From Lysobacterales bacterium (GTDB lineage Bacteria; Pseudomonadota; Gammaproteobacteria; Xanthomonadales; Ahniellaceae), in contig JADJCM010000001.1 of NCBI GenBank assembly GCA_016703225.1, positions 1,890,134 to 1,954,133 on the forward strand: a stretch of DNA of 64,000 nucleotides. The letters run 5' to 3'. Positions 23,857-32,670 of this stretch are shown piece by piece. A model generated the notes under the pieces. That model was not told where the DNA came from. It worked only from the letters and a program-made list of their open reading frames with translations, and did no database searches. Both the position numbers and the translations under genes were made by a program. Position 1 is the first letter of the stretch; every line of letters begins with the position of its first letter.

Positions 23857-26298
23857 ATGCGCGTGATGAAGCGGATGCAACGGGTCGTGTGGCTCATGGT
23901 GTTATGTGTCTGTCCGGTCTGGGTGGCGGCGGCGAACTACTGCGTGGACACCGCCGCGGAATTGGAGAGCGCGCTGGTATCGGCGGCGCTGTCTTCGGGC
24001 GACGACGCGATCCAGGTCGTGCAGGGCGAGTACACGTTTGGCGGCGACATCGATTACGCGCCGATCGCGATGGGGGGTGCGCTCAGCATTACTGGCGGCT
24101 ACCTCGGCGACTGCAGCGACGGCGTGCGCTCGACGCGTGCGCAGGACACGAGTTTCAGCGCCAGCGTCGGCACGAGTTTCCGTATCCAGAAACTGTCTGG
24201 CGAGCGGCTCTCGCAGTTCGCGAACATCGACTTCTGGGGCTTCGACGAGGTGCGGTTCGCGGTCGGCAGTTGCGCTTCGGGCGGCGCCACCCTGAAGCTG
24301 TCCAACGTTCGCGTCGGACTTGGCGGCAGCGCCAGCAGCGACGCGCTGTCCCTGCACAACCTGTGTGGCGACACCCGCGGGTACAACGTGCTGGTGCACG
24401 ATGCGGTTGGCGACGGTGTCAGTGCCGTGTCCGACGCCGCCAGCGAGGAAATCGACTTCGTCAACCTGACCAGCGTCGACAACGGAGGTCGTGGCCTCAA
24501 GGTGATCCGTTTAGGCGAAGGCAGTACCCGGCTGTGGAACGCCATCGTGCACGGCAATGGCACCGATCTCTACGGCAATGGCGGCAACTTCGTGGTCGAG
24601 CATTCGATCTTCGCGAGCAGCGGAGGCGCAGCGACGGTGTCCGGCAGCAACAATCTCGCGGTCGATCCGCAACTCGACTCGAACTTCCATCCGGTCGCGG
24701 CGCTGTCGCCCGCGATCGACTCCGGCACGCACGATGTTGCGATCACGCTCGCGACCAGCGACCTCGGTGGCGGACCGCGCATAGTCGGCCTCAAGGTCGA
24801 TCGTGGCGCCATGGAGTTCGGTGCATCGCCCGACTCGATCCTCACCGTGCTCAATGCCAACGACAGCGGAATCGGCAGCCTCCGTGATGCCCTCCTCGAC
24901 GCGCAGGCTGCGCCAGGGCGGCAGTTCATCCACTTTGCGATTCCCGGTGCCTGCCCGCGTGTCATCACCCTCGCCAGCTTGCTGCCCGAACTCACCGACT
25001 TGGTCAGCATCGACGGCTACACCCAACCCGGTTCGCGCGCGAATGACAGCGCCTTCGGCTTCAATGCCTCGCTCTGCGTCATCATCACTGCCGGCGCACC
25101 GACACTGCCCTACGGCCTGCGCGTCGCAACCACGGGCTACGGCGGCAGCGAAGTGAAGGGCCTCGCGTTCTCCGGCTTCCTCGGCAGCGATGGCAATGCC
25201 GCGGCGATCCAGCTCGTCTCCGGTGCCGACCACCGCGTGTACGGCAACCAGTTCGGTGGCCATGTCGCCGGCCTGGGTCTGGTCGGCAGTCGCAATGGCA
25301 TCCGCGTCGGCGCGTCGGCGAATCGAATCGAAATCGGCGGCGACCTTGCGGCACGCAACCTGATCGGTGGCAGCAGCGAGGTTGGCGTGCTCATCGCCTC
25401 CGCGGAAGGCAGGGTCGCGTTGCGCGGCAACCTGATCGGTACCGGCAGCTCGGGCAACAGCGTGCTCGCCAACGGAACCGGCGTATTGATCGATGACTCC
25501 GGCTTCAACCATGTCGCAGGCAATAAGATCTCGGGCAACCTCGGCCACGGCCTGATGATCCGCGGTGGTGACTCGGACGAAAACGTCGTCGAAGAGAACA
25601 GCATTGGCGTCAAGGCCTTCTCCTTCTGCCTGCCACCCTGCACGCCGAACCCGGCGCTGCCGAACGGCGGTGATGGCATTCATGTCACGCGCGCAGCCGG
25701 GGATGCCGAAAACCACGTGCCAACCTACAACCGATTCATCCGCAACGAGGTCGCATTCAATGGCGGCGCTGGCTTCGGCCTTGTCGATGGCTGGGGCACC
25801 ATCTGGCGCGAAAACACGGTGCACGACAACGATGATCTCGCCGTCGATATCGGCAACGACGGCGTGGACCCGATCGACGACGACACCAGCCAGGAATTCA
25901 CCCTGGCCCAGGGCGGAATGAACCGCCCCCGGATCCTGGCCGTCGATGGCGAAAGCATCGACATCGAATTCTCGGGCATGCCCGGGGGCTACGAAGTCAC
26001 GGTCTACGTCAACGAGGCCTGCGACCCCAGCGGCTTCGGTGAAGGCGAGCGCGTGTTCGTCATGAAGCCGACCGGCATCGGGGGCGAGGGCATGCAAACC
26101 ATTCAGTCGCAGATCCTGCGTCCCACCTCGGACGACTGGAGTCAGCTCCAGGGCAAGTACCTCACCACCATCGCCAGCCACGTGAGCTATGCGCTGCCCG
26201 GCTTTCCCTTTGGCTACCCTGCACGCGGCTTCGGCGAGTTCTCCGAGTGCTTTCCGGTCACCCTGATCGATTCCCTGTTCGTGGACGGATTCGAATAG
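23857..26298 (+). CDS. Large exported parallel beta-helix protein with F-V-D-G-F-E tail
   Basis: 813 residues with a signal peptide (VVWLMVLCVCPVWVAAA). Two beta-helix parts can be seen: residues ~30-320 (VDTAAELESALVSAA, repeated short strands, SPAIDSGTHDVAI) and ~325-620, which opens with the CSLREAL-type motif LNANDSGIGSLRDALLDA and goes on with right-handed helix turns (NRIEIGGDLAARNLIGG, NKISGNLGHGLMIRGGDSDEN). The C-terminal domain is beta-rich and ends LIDSLFVDGFE. Such proteins are surface adhesins or polysaccharide-acting enzymes; no catalytic residues identified. An alternative ATG is at 23866. Confidence 0.8.
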   Translation: MRVMKRMQRVVWLMVLCVCPVWVAAANYCVDTAAELESALVSAALSSGDDAIQVVQGEYTFGGDIDYAPIAMGGALSITGGYLGDCSDGVRSTRAQDTSFSASVGTSFRIQKLSGERLSQFANIDFWGFDEVRFAVGSCASGGATLKLSNVRVGLGGSASSDALSLHNLCGDTRGYNVLVHDAVGDGVSAVSDAASEEIDFVNLTSVDNGGRGLKVIRLGEGSTRLWNAIVHGNGTDLYGNGGNFVVEHSIFASSGGAATVSGSNNLAVDPQLDSNFHPVAALSPAIDSGTHDVAITLATSDLGGGPRIVGLKVDRGAMEFGASPDSILTVLNANDSGIGSLRDALLDAQAAPGRQFIHFAIPGACPRVITLASLLPELTDLVSIDGYTQPGSRANDSAFGFNASLCVIITAGAPTLPYGLRVATTGYGGSEVKGLAFSGFLGSDGNAAAIQLVSGADHRVYGNQFGGHVAGLGLVGSRNGIRVGASANRIEIGGDLAARNLIGGSSEVGVLIASAEGRVALRGNLIGTGSSGNSVLANGTGVLIDDSGFNHVAGNKISGNLGHGLMIRGGDSDENVVEENSIGVKAFSFCLPPCTPNPALPNGGDGIHVTRAAGDAENHVPTYNRFIRNEVAFNGGAGFGLVDGWGTIWRENTVHDNDDLAVDIGNDGVDPIDDDTSQEFTLAQGGMNRPRILAVDGESIDIEFSGMPGGYEVTVYVNEACDPSGFGEGERVFVMKPTGIGGEGMQTIQSQILRPTSDDWSQLQGKYLTTIASHVSYALPGFPFGYPARGFGEFSECFPVTLIDSLFVDGFE

Positions 26299-26369
26299 TG
26301 GTGCCGCAAGGCGCGACGTCGCGGCGATCCCCGCATTCGCTGGGTACTCGCCGTACTGGCCAGGACCTA

Positions 26370-27490
26370 TTGATCCGGCCAAGTGAAGTTTGAACTTTTC
26401 ATGCGGCGTACTTTACGTGAGGATCTTGGAAATAGCTGCGCACGCGCTCGGGTGATTTTTCGAGGCGCTCCATGTGCTCGGTCGCGGCAGCTTTCAGCCT
26501 TGCCTTGGTGCGTGCCGGGACTTTCGAGCCGATGTGGTGCTTGAGATCGGCGTTGAGTCGTTCTTCGGGATTCAGTTCCGGGCTGTAGCTCGGCAGGTAG
26601 AACAGTTCGATCTGCTCTGCGCGTTCGGCGACCCACGCTTTGACCAGCTTGCTGTGATGCACGCGCAAGTTGTCGAGAATCAGAAACACCTTGCGCTGTG
26701 TGTCTTTGATCAGCGCGCCGAGAAACTCGATCAATCGATCTGCATTGAACGCATCGTCGATGATCATCCAGCGCGTCTTGCCCTGGTTGGTCACGGTCGC
26801 AATCATCGACAGCTTCTGGCGTGTGCCGCCCACGGCGTAAGCCACCGGCGTCTTGCCCGCTGGCGCATAGCTGCGACCGCGCACGTCGGTGTTGACCAAC
26901 GCGGTCTCGTCGCCCCAGTGAATCTCTGCGCCCTCGGCCTTGGCGCGTTGCTCGATCTCGGGATACTGCTCATCGAGCCACGCTTGCACTGCTTCTGGGC
27001 GCTGTTCGTAGGCCTTCTTGATCGGCTTCTGCGGCGTGAAGCCCCAGCGCTGCAGATAGTTGCCGACGCCGCGCACCGACAGCGTGATGCCGAGTTCGCG
27101 TTCGATCAGCTGCATCACTGCCGATCGTGTCCACAGCGCGAAGTCCATCTTCAGCTGCTCCGGCCGCTTGTCGATAATGATTCGCTGTATCGAAACCTCC
27201 TGCGCTTCACTCAGGCTGCGTCCCGAACCCGACTGCTTGCCACGCGGCTTCGGTTTGTTCGCCGACGAACCGCCGTCTTCAAAGCGATCAATCGCCGCGC
27301 GAACCGTCGGATACGACAGCCCGCTCAGTTCGACGATGCGCATCACGCCCATGCCTTGACGGTGCAATCGCACCACCTGCTTGCGTCGCTCGTGCAACTG
27401 CTCCAGCGACTGAAATCTTGCGTCTTCTTTGTCCATGCATCTTCGACAACCCGATGCGCGAATAGTTCAAATATATTCGTGCCGAGTCAA
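26370..27490 (-). mobile_element. IS630-family insertion sequence, complete, with TA target duplication
   Basis: 1121 bp between TA at 26368-26369 and TA at 27491-27492. The ends are imperfect inverted repeats of ~31 bases sharing TTGA, CGGC, TTTGAACT and TTC in register. It has one transposase gene. The flanks joined without the element match an uninterrupted sequence at 31871-31945 with a single TA at the same spot, which proves the boundaries and direction of insertion. IS630/Tc1-mariner elements insert at TA. Confidence 0.92.
26399..27436 (-). CDS. IS630 family transposase
   Basis: 345 residues in one frame. The N-terminus has paired helix-turn-helix segments (GMGVMRIVELSGLSYPTVRA, then a linker with NKPKPRGKQSGSGRSLS and a winged-helix part ending QLIERELGITLSVRGVGNYL). 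The catalytic domain shows the DDE triad of IS630: HWGDETALVNTDVRG, LDNLRVHHSKLV and LPSYSPELNPEERLN. It looks intact, so the element may still be active. It is encoded on the strand opposite to the beta-helix gene it follows. Confidence 0.93.
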   Translation of the reverse strand: MDKEDARFQSLEQLHERRKQVVRLHRQGMGVMRIVELSGLSYPTVRAAIDRFEDGGSSANKPKPRGKQSGSGRSLSEAQEVSIQRIIIDKRPEQLKMDFALWTRSAVMQLIERELGITLSVRGVGNYLQRWGFTPQKPIKKAYEQRPEAVQAWLDEQYPEIEQRAKAEGAEIHWGDETALVNTDVRGRSYAPAGKTPVAYAVGGTRQKLSMIATVTNQGKTRWMIIDDAFNADRLIEFLGALIKDTQRKVFLILDNLRVHHSKLVKAWVAERAEQIELFYLPSYSPELNPEERLNADLKHHIGSKVPARTKARLKAAATEHMERLEKSPERVRSYFQDPHVKYAA

Positions 27491-27680
27491 TAGCATCGGT
27501 TCCGTGAGCAGTGACGATCAGGCGCAGCATGCCGCGTTCGCACGCGGTCGGCGCGTCCGCTTCCACGGCGGGTGCCGGCGCGGGGACATGCGAACTCCAT
27601 TGCGGGAGCCCAGTGTCGTCCTTCGCCTGCGTGCAGCGATGTCGCCCCGGCGACGAGTTCGGGCTTTGCGCGGGCGACCT
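27491..27680. repeat. Mosaic of three locally repeated segments
   Basis: 27491-27527 matches 31912-31945 downstream of the FG-GAP gene; 27517-27586 closely matches 32177-32244 inside the response-regulator gene; 27587-27680 closely matches 23660-23752 upstream of the gene at 22949-23665. The order suggests stepwise recombination or gene conversion among these loci. No credible gene lies here. Confidence 0.75.
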
Positions 27681-28629
27681 ACTCGAAGCCGTCGCGGAAC
27701 AGCACCACCAGCACTGGTACGGCCGCATCGTCGTGCAGGGCAGCGGCGGGCGCCGTGGTTGGCAACACCGTGACCACGCCGGTGGCGAGGTCGAACTGAT
27801 GCAGGGCGGCGCTGCTGGAAAGCAGCGGCCGCGCGTAGACCTGCAACTTGCCGTTGGCGATTGCCGCCGGGCCGGCGAGCACGAAACAGCAGTCCACCTC
27901 ACCCGCACCGACGTTGGCGTAGCCCGCAATGCCGGCGCCGAGCGCGATCTGGTTCAGCGTCGTCGTCGCCATCGCCGCGTCCGTCGTCTGCAGTCCGTAC
28001 AGGGTAAGGGTGGTCTGGTTGACGGCCAGCGCCGTGGTCGTAGCCGCGAGCGCTGATGCATGCTCACTGGCCAGGCCATCATGGCGAATGACCCAGATCG
28101 CCAACGGTTGGTCGACGGCGCCGCGACCGACCACCACGAATGCGCGCTGGCTGTTCGACCAGGCCGACACGCCGCTGCGCAGTGTGCAGCAGGTTCCGGC
28201 CACGTCGGCCGAGCCGAGTGCCAGGCCAGTCGCGGCGCCATAACGATGCACGCGCAGGCCATCGGCGTCGCTGCGGCGGACCAGCGCCAGCAGCTCCTGG
28301 CGGGGGGAGTCGTAGGCCAGCGCCTCGATCCGCTCGCTGCTGTCGAACGGCAGTGGCGTGGCGATGCCGCTGGCATCGATCGCATGCAGCCGGGTTCCGG
28401 TCGCGGCTGAAGTCGTGCCGAGCCAATGTCGATTGCTGTTGGCGTCGCGAGCGGAGGCGCCGACCGCGATGCCACAGCACGGGTTGGGCATCGGATTGAG
28501 CAGCAACGTGTTGCTTTCGGCGCCGTAGAACTCGATCTGGCCCTGGCTGCCGCGCACGCCCAGCACCTCGGCGTCGGCACTGCCGACCAGCAGCAGGGCC
28601 AGCAGCGCGTACCAGTTGCGGCGCCACAT
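27679..28629 (-). CDS. Exported beta-propeller-like protein with F-R-D-G-F-E tail
   Basis: 316 residues from the ATG at 28629; a GTG at 28635 overlaps the previous gene's stop and is an alternative. Signal peptide WYALLALLLVGSADA. The mature part has repeated four-strand blocks (GQIEFYGAESNTLLLNP, RIEALAYDSPRQELLALV, GVSAWSNSQRAFVVVGRG, LTLYGLQTTDA, LHQFDLATGVVTVLP) consistent with a propeller, and paired cysteines (NPCCGI, GTCCTL, VDCCFV). It ends VVLFRDGFE. It forms an operon with the S74 protein upstream. No enzyme motif; the role is unknown. Confidence 0.7.
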   Translation of the reverse strand: MWRRNWYALLALLLVGSADAEVLGVRGSQGQIEFYGAESNTLLLNPMPNPCCGIAVGASARDANSNRHWLGTTSAATGTRLHAIDASGIATPLPFDSSERIEALAYDSPRQELLALVRRSDADGLRVHRYGAATGLALGSADVAGTCCTLRSGVSAWSNSQRAFVVVGRGAVDQPLAIWVIRHDGLASEHASALAATTTALAVNQTTLTLYGLQTTDAAMATTTLNQIALGAGIAGYANVGAGEVDCCFVLAGPAAIANGKLQVYARPLLSSSAALHQFDLATGVVTVLPTTAPAAALHDDAAVPVLVVLFRDGFE

Positions 28630-28631
28630 GG

Positions 28632-30128
28632 TCACTGCGCTCCGGCCGCGTGTTCCAGTGCCTGGAGGCGTTGCTCCAGCCCGGCGATGCGCGCATCGCG
28701 CTCGGCCAATTGCGCATTCAGGGCCTGGATCGCCGCCAGTGCGACTCCGGCCATGTCCGCGGGCGCGACCTGGGTGTCGTCGTGGCCCAGCCCGAACGCG
28801 GCGTGGAAGTCCTGCGCCATCGGGCCGAAGTGGCGGTCGTCGCCTGCGGCGTCCTTGTAGCGCCAGCTGCTGATCGGCAAGGCCGCGATGCGGGCGAGCA
28901 CGGCGTCGCCATCGGCGGAGACGAAGTCGGTCTTGGCATCGCGACTCGACAACTGGGAAATGCTGCCGCGCGCGAACACGTTGCCGGAAGAGTCCACGGT
29001 GAATCGGTCGGTCACGCCGGTGAAGTCGGCATGCACATTGCTGACCAGAAGCGCCAAGGTGGGTGCATTGCTCGCGGCGTTGTTGGCCACATCCAGCTTG
29101 GCATCCGGCGATCCCGTGCCGACGCCGACATTGCCGCTGGCGGAGATGTCGAGGCTCGAGGTCGGTGCGCCCGGTCGGATGCGCAGACTCAATTTCGATC
29201 CGCCGGTCACGTCGCGCACGAAGAAGTTCGCCTCGTTGCCGCCAATGTCCCAGGTCTGCGCGGTGAAGCCGCCGCTGCTGTTCTGTTCCAGGCGCAGCGC
29301 CGGGGTGTTGCTGGTGTTCACGTGCAAGTCGAGTACCGGCGTGGCGGTGCGAAGTCCCACCCGTCCGGTGGAATCGACGTAGATCGAATTCGTGCTGGCA
29401 TTGCCTTCGATCGTCAGCGGAATGCGCGCATTGGTCGCATCTTCGATTGAGAATCGCTCGATCCCACCACTGGCTTGATCATTGGCCGTCAACCGCCAGT
29501 CATTGGTAGCGAAACCCGCAGTTGCCGAAGTGTCTTCAAAATGGATGCGAAGGTTGTTTTCCTTGAGCCGGATCGTGTCGGCTCCAAAACTCTCGTTGTC
29601 GATGCAGTCGAAACCGAAGCAGCCGGATCCCTGCACGATAAGATCATCGGCAATGACCTGATCTTTCGCGATCGGAGCAGCCTTGCCCTGCTTTGGTTCG
29701 TCCTCGCGCGCCTGCTGTTCGGAACCGGTGCTCAAGTGAACCTGCCCGCCAAGCATGACGAAGCTGCCATCGACCGGTTCCGGCGCGGCAGGTCCCGGCC
29801 GGGTTCCGGCACGTCGGCCTTGTTCGTCGCCGATCTGCGTGCCTGCGCCACTCGCCGGTTGCGGGGAAGAGAACTGGATGCTGTAGCGATAGCTGCCGTC
29901 GGCGAGCCCGGCCGTATTCAGGAGGAATCCGCTGGACGCATTCACGCGCTGCTCGAAGCGGTAGCCATGTGGACCATGGACGCGGATCTCGGCCTGGCCG
30001 TAGCTCGATGGGGTCGGATGCTGCACGCGCTGGTTGGCGGCCGAGACCTCGATGCTCTGCGCGCTCGACCCGATGGGCAGCGCGCAGGACAGTGCGGCAA
30101 GCAGGACTGCGGTGCGTTTTCTGATCAT
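28632..30128 (-). CDS. Exported fibre-like protein with C-terminal S74 intramolecular chaperone
   Basis: 498 residues from the ATG at 30126-30128 (the frame reaches 30287 but the signal peptide MIRKRTAVLLAALSCALPIGS fixes the start). The middle is a repetitive beta region (NNLRIHFEDTSATAGF, STGRVGLRTATPVLDLHV, SGNVGVGTGSPDAKLDV) typical of tail-fibre/autotransporter-like stalks. The end is a Peptidase_S74 domain (SSRDAKTDF, ISSWRYKD, RHFGPMAQDFHAAFGLG) followed by a coiled coil. S74 domains trimerise fibres and then cut themselves off. It lacks the DGFE tail, but its operon partner has one. Confidence 0.8.
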   Translation of the reverse strand: MIRKRTAVLLAALSCALPIGSSAQSIEVSAANQRVQHPTPSSYGQAEIRVHGPHGYRFEQRVNASSGFLLNTAGLADGSYRYSIQFSSPQPASGAGTQIGDEQGRRAGTRPGPAAPEPVDGSFVMLGGQVHLSTGSEQQAREDEPKQGKAAPIAKDQVIADDLIVQGSGCFGFDCIDNESFGADTIRLKENNLRIHFEDTSATAGFATNDWRLTANDQASGGIERFSIEDATNARIPLTIEGNASTNSIYVDSTGRVGLRTATPVLDLHVNTSNTPALRLEQNSSGGFTAQTWDIGGNEANFFVRDVTGGSKLSLRIRPGAPTSSLDISASGNVGVGTGSPDAKLDVANNAASNAPTLALLVSNVHADFTGVTDRFTVDSSGNVFARGSISQLSSRDAKTDFVSADGDAVLARIAALPISSWRYKDAAGDDRHFGPMAQDFHAAFGLGHDDTQVAPADMAGVALAAIQALNAQLAERDARIAGLEQRLQALEHAAGAQ

Positions 30129-30222
30129 GGTCTGCTCCAAGGCTCGCAGAAGGTGTACGCCGCTGCGCGTGAAATCACCGTCACGGTTGCGCCACGTCCA
30201 GGACTGGCGCAGCATCGCCGGC

Positions 30223-31869
30223 ATGCGAACGATCCCGTGCCTGATGCTGCTCGCGATGACGACGCCGGCTGCGGCATTCCAGTTCAACGAAGTCGCATCG
30301 TCGCGCGGCGCCGCCGTCAGCCATGGATTTCCGAACGGCTTTCGCTACGGCCCGGAGATGATGACCGGCGGTGCGGCCGGTGGCGACATCGATGGCGATG
30401 GCGACATCGATCTGGTGCTGCTGCGCGGTGCGCTGGTCGATGGCAGCCAGCAACTGCGGCCGCCGACGCTTTTGCGCAACGATGGCGGCGCGAACTTCAC
30501 TGACATCACCGCCGCCTCGGGACTGTCTGCCGCGCATCTGAATCCAGAGACGCAGATCCACAACGGGGCCTACCTCTACGACCTCGACGGCGACGCTGAT
30601 CTGGACTTGCTGCTCGGCGCCCTGCTGGCGCCACCCGAGATCTGGCGAAACGACGGTGCCGGTCATTTCACCCGCGACCTCGATACCGGGCTCGAGAGCA
30701 TCGGTCGCGACACCTGGGGTGCCAGCGTGGCCTCCTTCTGGCCGCTGGCTCAGGATGACCTGGCGCTGGTGTTGTCGCACTGGACCATGGACATGAGCCA
30801 GGTGAGCAGCGTGCGCGGTCACTTCCTGGCCCTGGATGGCAATGGCGACTATGCCGATTTCAGCGACCTGGTCTGTTGCGCCGAGATGACCTCGACGCGC
30901 GATCACTCGTTCACCGCGAGCCTGGTCGACTTCAGCGGTAACGGCCAGCCCGATGCCTTCTGGGCGCGCGACTTTGGCACCAGCACGATGCTGTTCGGGA
31001 TCGGTGATGGCGGTTTCAGTCAGATCCCGGCGAATGCGGGCGTGCCGAATGACGAGAACGGCATGGGCACCGCGAGCGGAGATTTCGACAACGACGGCAT
31101 GCTCGAGTGGTTCGTGACCAGTGTGTTCGACCCAACCCCGCCGTCACCGGAAGACCCCGACGGCAATTGGGGGCACAGCGGCAATCGTCTCTATCGCTTC
31201 GATGCGCAAGCCGATGTGCCGGTCTGGGTCGATGTCAGTGTCGATGCCGGTGTGCGCGATGGTCGCTGGGGCTGGGGTGCCTGCGCGCGCGACTTCGATC
31301 TCGACGGCGACCTCGACCTGTTCCACGTCAACGGTTTCTTCGGCGCCAACGCCACCGAGTTCCACGCCGATCCGGCACGCATGTTCCTGAACGATGGCAC
31401 GATGAATTTCAGCGAACAGGCCGCCGCGCTCGGTATTGCCGATACCGGCCAGGGTCGTGCCGTGGTCTGCGCCGATTTCGATCGCGACGGCGACATCGAC
31501 GTGCTGGTGCAGAACTCCGGTTCCGAGTTGTTGGCGACGAGCCGGTTCTACCTCAACGACGCGGCGGACAGCGCGCGCGGCATCAGCATCGCATTGCGCC
31601 AGCCGGGCATGAACCGTCATGCGGTGAATGCGCGCGTGCATCTGCGTCGCAGCGACGGACTGACGCAGATGCGCGAACTCGAAGGCGGCGGCAGCTTTCT
31701 CGGCAGCCATCCGATCGAGGCGCACTTTGGGCTTGGTGCAGCGTCCATCACCGGGCTGCGCGTGCGCTGGCCGGAGGGTGCCATCGAACACTTCCGACCG
31801 CGCGATGCCGCACGCGACGTGCTGGTGCGCGGCGCGGGTTTCGATCTGTTCGTCGACGCGTTCGAGTGA
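30223..31869 (+). CDS. Exported FG-GAP/ASPIC-UnbV protein with F-V-D-A-F-E tail
   Basis: 548 residues from the ATG at 30223 with signal peptide CLMLLAMTTPAAA. Calcium-loop repeats of integrin/VCBS type: DIDGDGDIDLV, DLDGDADLDLLL, DFDNDGMLEW, DFDLDGDLDLF and DFDRDGDIDVLV, forming a propeller. The C-terminal ~100 residues match the ASPIC/UnbV domain (NRHAVNARVHLRRSDG, GGGSFLGSHPIEAHFGLG, GLRVRWPEGAIEHF). Ends FDLFVDAFE, one residue off the DGFE form. Divergent from the S74 gene (94 bases). Likely cell-surface or secreted calcium-binding protein. Confidence 0.85.
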   Translation: MRTIPCLMLLAMTTPAAAFQFNEVASSRGAAVSHGFPNGFRYGPEMMTGGAAGGDIDGDGDIDLVLLRGALVDGSQQLRPPTLLRNDGGANFTDITAASGLSAAHLNPETQIHNGAYLYDLDGDADLDLLLGALLAPPEIWRNDGAGHFTRDLDTGLESIGRDTWGASVASFWPLAQDDLALVLSHWTMDMSQVSSVRGHFLALDGNGDYADFSDLVCCAEMTSTRDHSFTASLVDFSGNGQPDAFWARDFGTSTMLFGIGDGGFSQIPANAGVPNDENGMGTASGDFDNDGMLEWFVTSVFDPTPPSPEDPDGNWGHSGNRLYRFDAQADVPVWVDVSVDAGVRDGRWGWGACARDFDLDGDLDLFHVNGFFGANATEFHADPARMFLNDGTMNFSEQAAALGIADTGQGRAVVCADFDRDGDIDVLVQNSGSELLATSRFYLNDAADSARGISIALRQPGMNRHAVNARVHLRRSDGLTQMRELEGGGSFLGSHPIEAHFGLGAASITGLRVRWPEGAIEHFRPRDAARDVLVRGAGFDLFVDAFE

Positions 31870-31870
31870 C

Positions 31871-31945
31871 CCCCGCATTCGCGGGGTACACGCCGCGCTG
31901 GCCCGGGCCTAGCATCGGTTCCGTGAGCAGTGACGATCAGGCGCC
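31871..31945. repeat. Uninterrupted copy of the IS630 target repeat, with a small hairpin
   Basis: CCCCGC-ATTC-GCGGGG (31871-31886) forms a hairpin just after the FG-GAP gene, and the following bases to 31945 match the two flanks of the IS630 element (26330-26369 and 27491-27527) joined at TA. It may serve as terminator for the + strand gene. Confidence 0.7.
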
Positions 31946-32007
31946 AAAGAGCGCCGCGCCCTTCTCCACGGCCGGCATACACGGACGAGGCCGGCCGTGG
32001 CCTTCGC

Positions 32008-32670
32008 TCAGCGCGCGCCGGCGCCGACCAGACCGCGGCGAGTGGCTTCGAGCGTGGCCTCGGCGCGCGAGTTGATCTGCAGCTTGCGGTAGATGTCCTT
32101 GACGTAGCCGGCGACGGTGTGGCGCGTCAGTTGCAACGCGCCCGCGGTGTCGGCGACGGTCAGGCCCTTGGCGATCAGGCGCAGCACGTCGCGTTCGCGC
32201 GCGGTCAGCGGGTCGGCTTCCACGGCGGGTGCCGGCGTGGTCGCGGCGGGCTGGAAGTGGCGCAGCAGGCGGCGTGCGATCGAGGGCGACAACGGCGGCT
32301 GGCCGGCGACGATGCCGCCGAGCAATTCGGCGATGGTCTCGATCGTCGCATCCTTGAGCAGGTAGCCGTGTGCGCCTGCGCGCAGCGCCGGGAACAGGTG
32401 CGCGTCGTCGTCAAACACGGTGCTGACCACGACCTGCACCTGCGGCGCCTCGCGCGCCAGCCGCTCGATCAGCTCCAGCCCGGAACCATCGGGCAGTCCG
32501 AGATCGCACAGCACCAGCGGCGGCGGCGAAGCCAGCGCCGCGTGGCCGCTGGCGACGCTGTCGGCGAAGCGCACGTCGATGCCGGGAAACGCCAGCGCCA
32601 GCGCAAGTGCCAGCCAGTCGCGGCAATGGTCGAGGTCGTCGATGACCAGCGCCGAGGCAAACGCGCTCAT
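32008..32670 (-). CDS. NarL/FixJ-type response regulator
   Basis: 220 residues. Receiver domain 1-120 with DD at 11-12, phospho-acceptor Asp about 56 (LVLCDLGLPDGSG), Thr/Ser in VVSTVFDDD and Lys in GYLLKDAT. The LuxR-type HTH at 155-215 has LTARERDVLRLIAKGLTVADTA and HTVAGYVKDIYRKLQINSRAE. The start overlaps the kinase stop by four bases. A degenerate copy of an internal piece (the PAPAVEADPLTARERD region) sits at 27517-27586. Predicted to control transcription in response to the kinase; nearby exported proteins are candidate targets by position only. Confidence 0.92.
   Translation of the reverse strand: MSAFASALVIDDLDHCRDWLALALALAFPGIDVRFADSVASGHAALASPPPLVLCDLGLPDGSGLELIERLAREAPQVQVVVSTVFDDDAHLFPALRAGAHGYLLKDATIETIAELLGGIVAGQPPLSPSIARRLLRHFQPAATTPAPAVEADPLTARERDVLRLIAKGLTVADTAGALQLTRHTVAGYVKDIYRKLQINSRAEATLEATRRGLVGAGAR

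Noticed and set aside
26382..26636. Minus-strand frame as a second IS gene
   Set aside because: It is a shifted frame inside the transposase; the DDE frame is intact without it.
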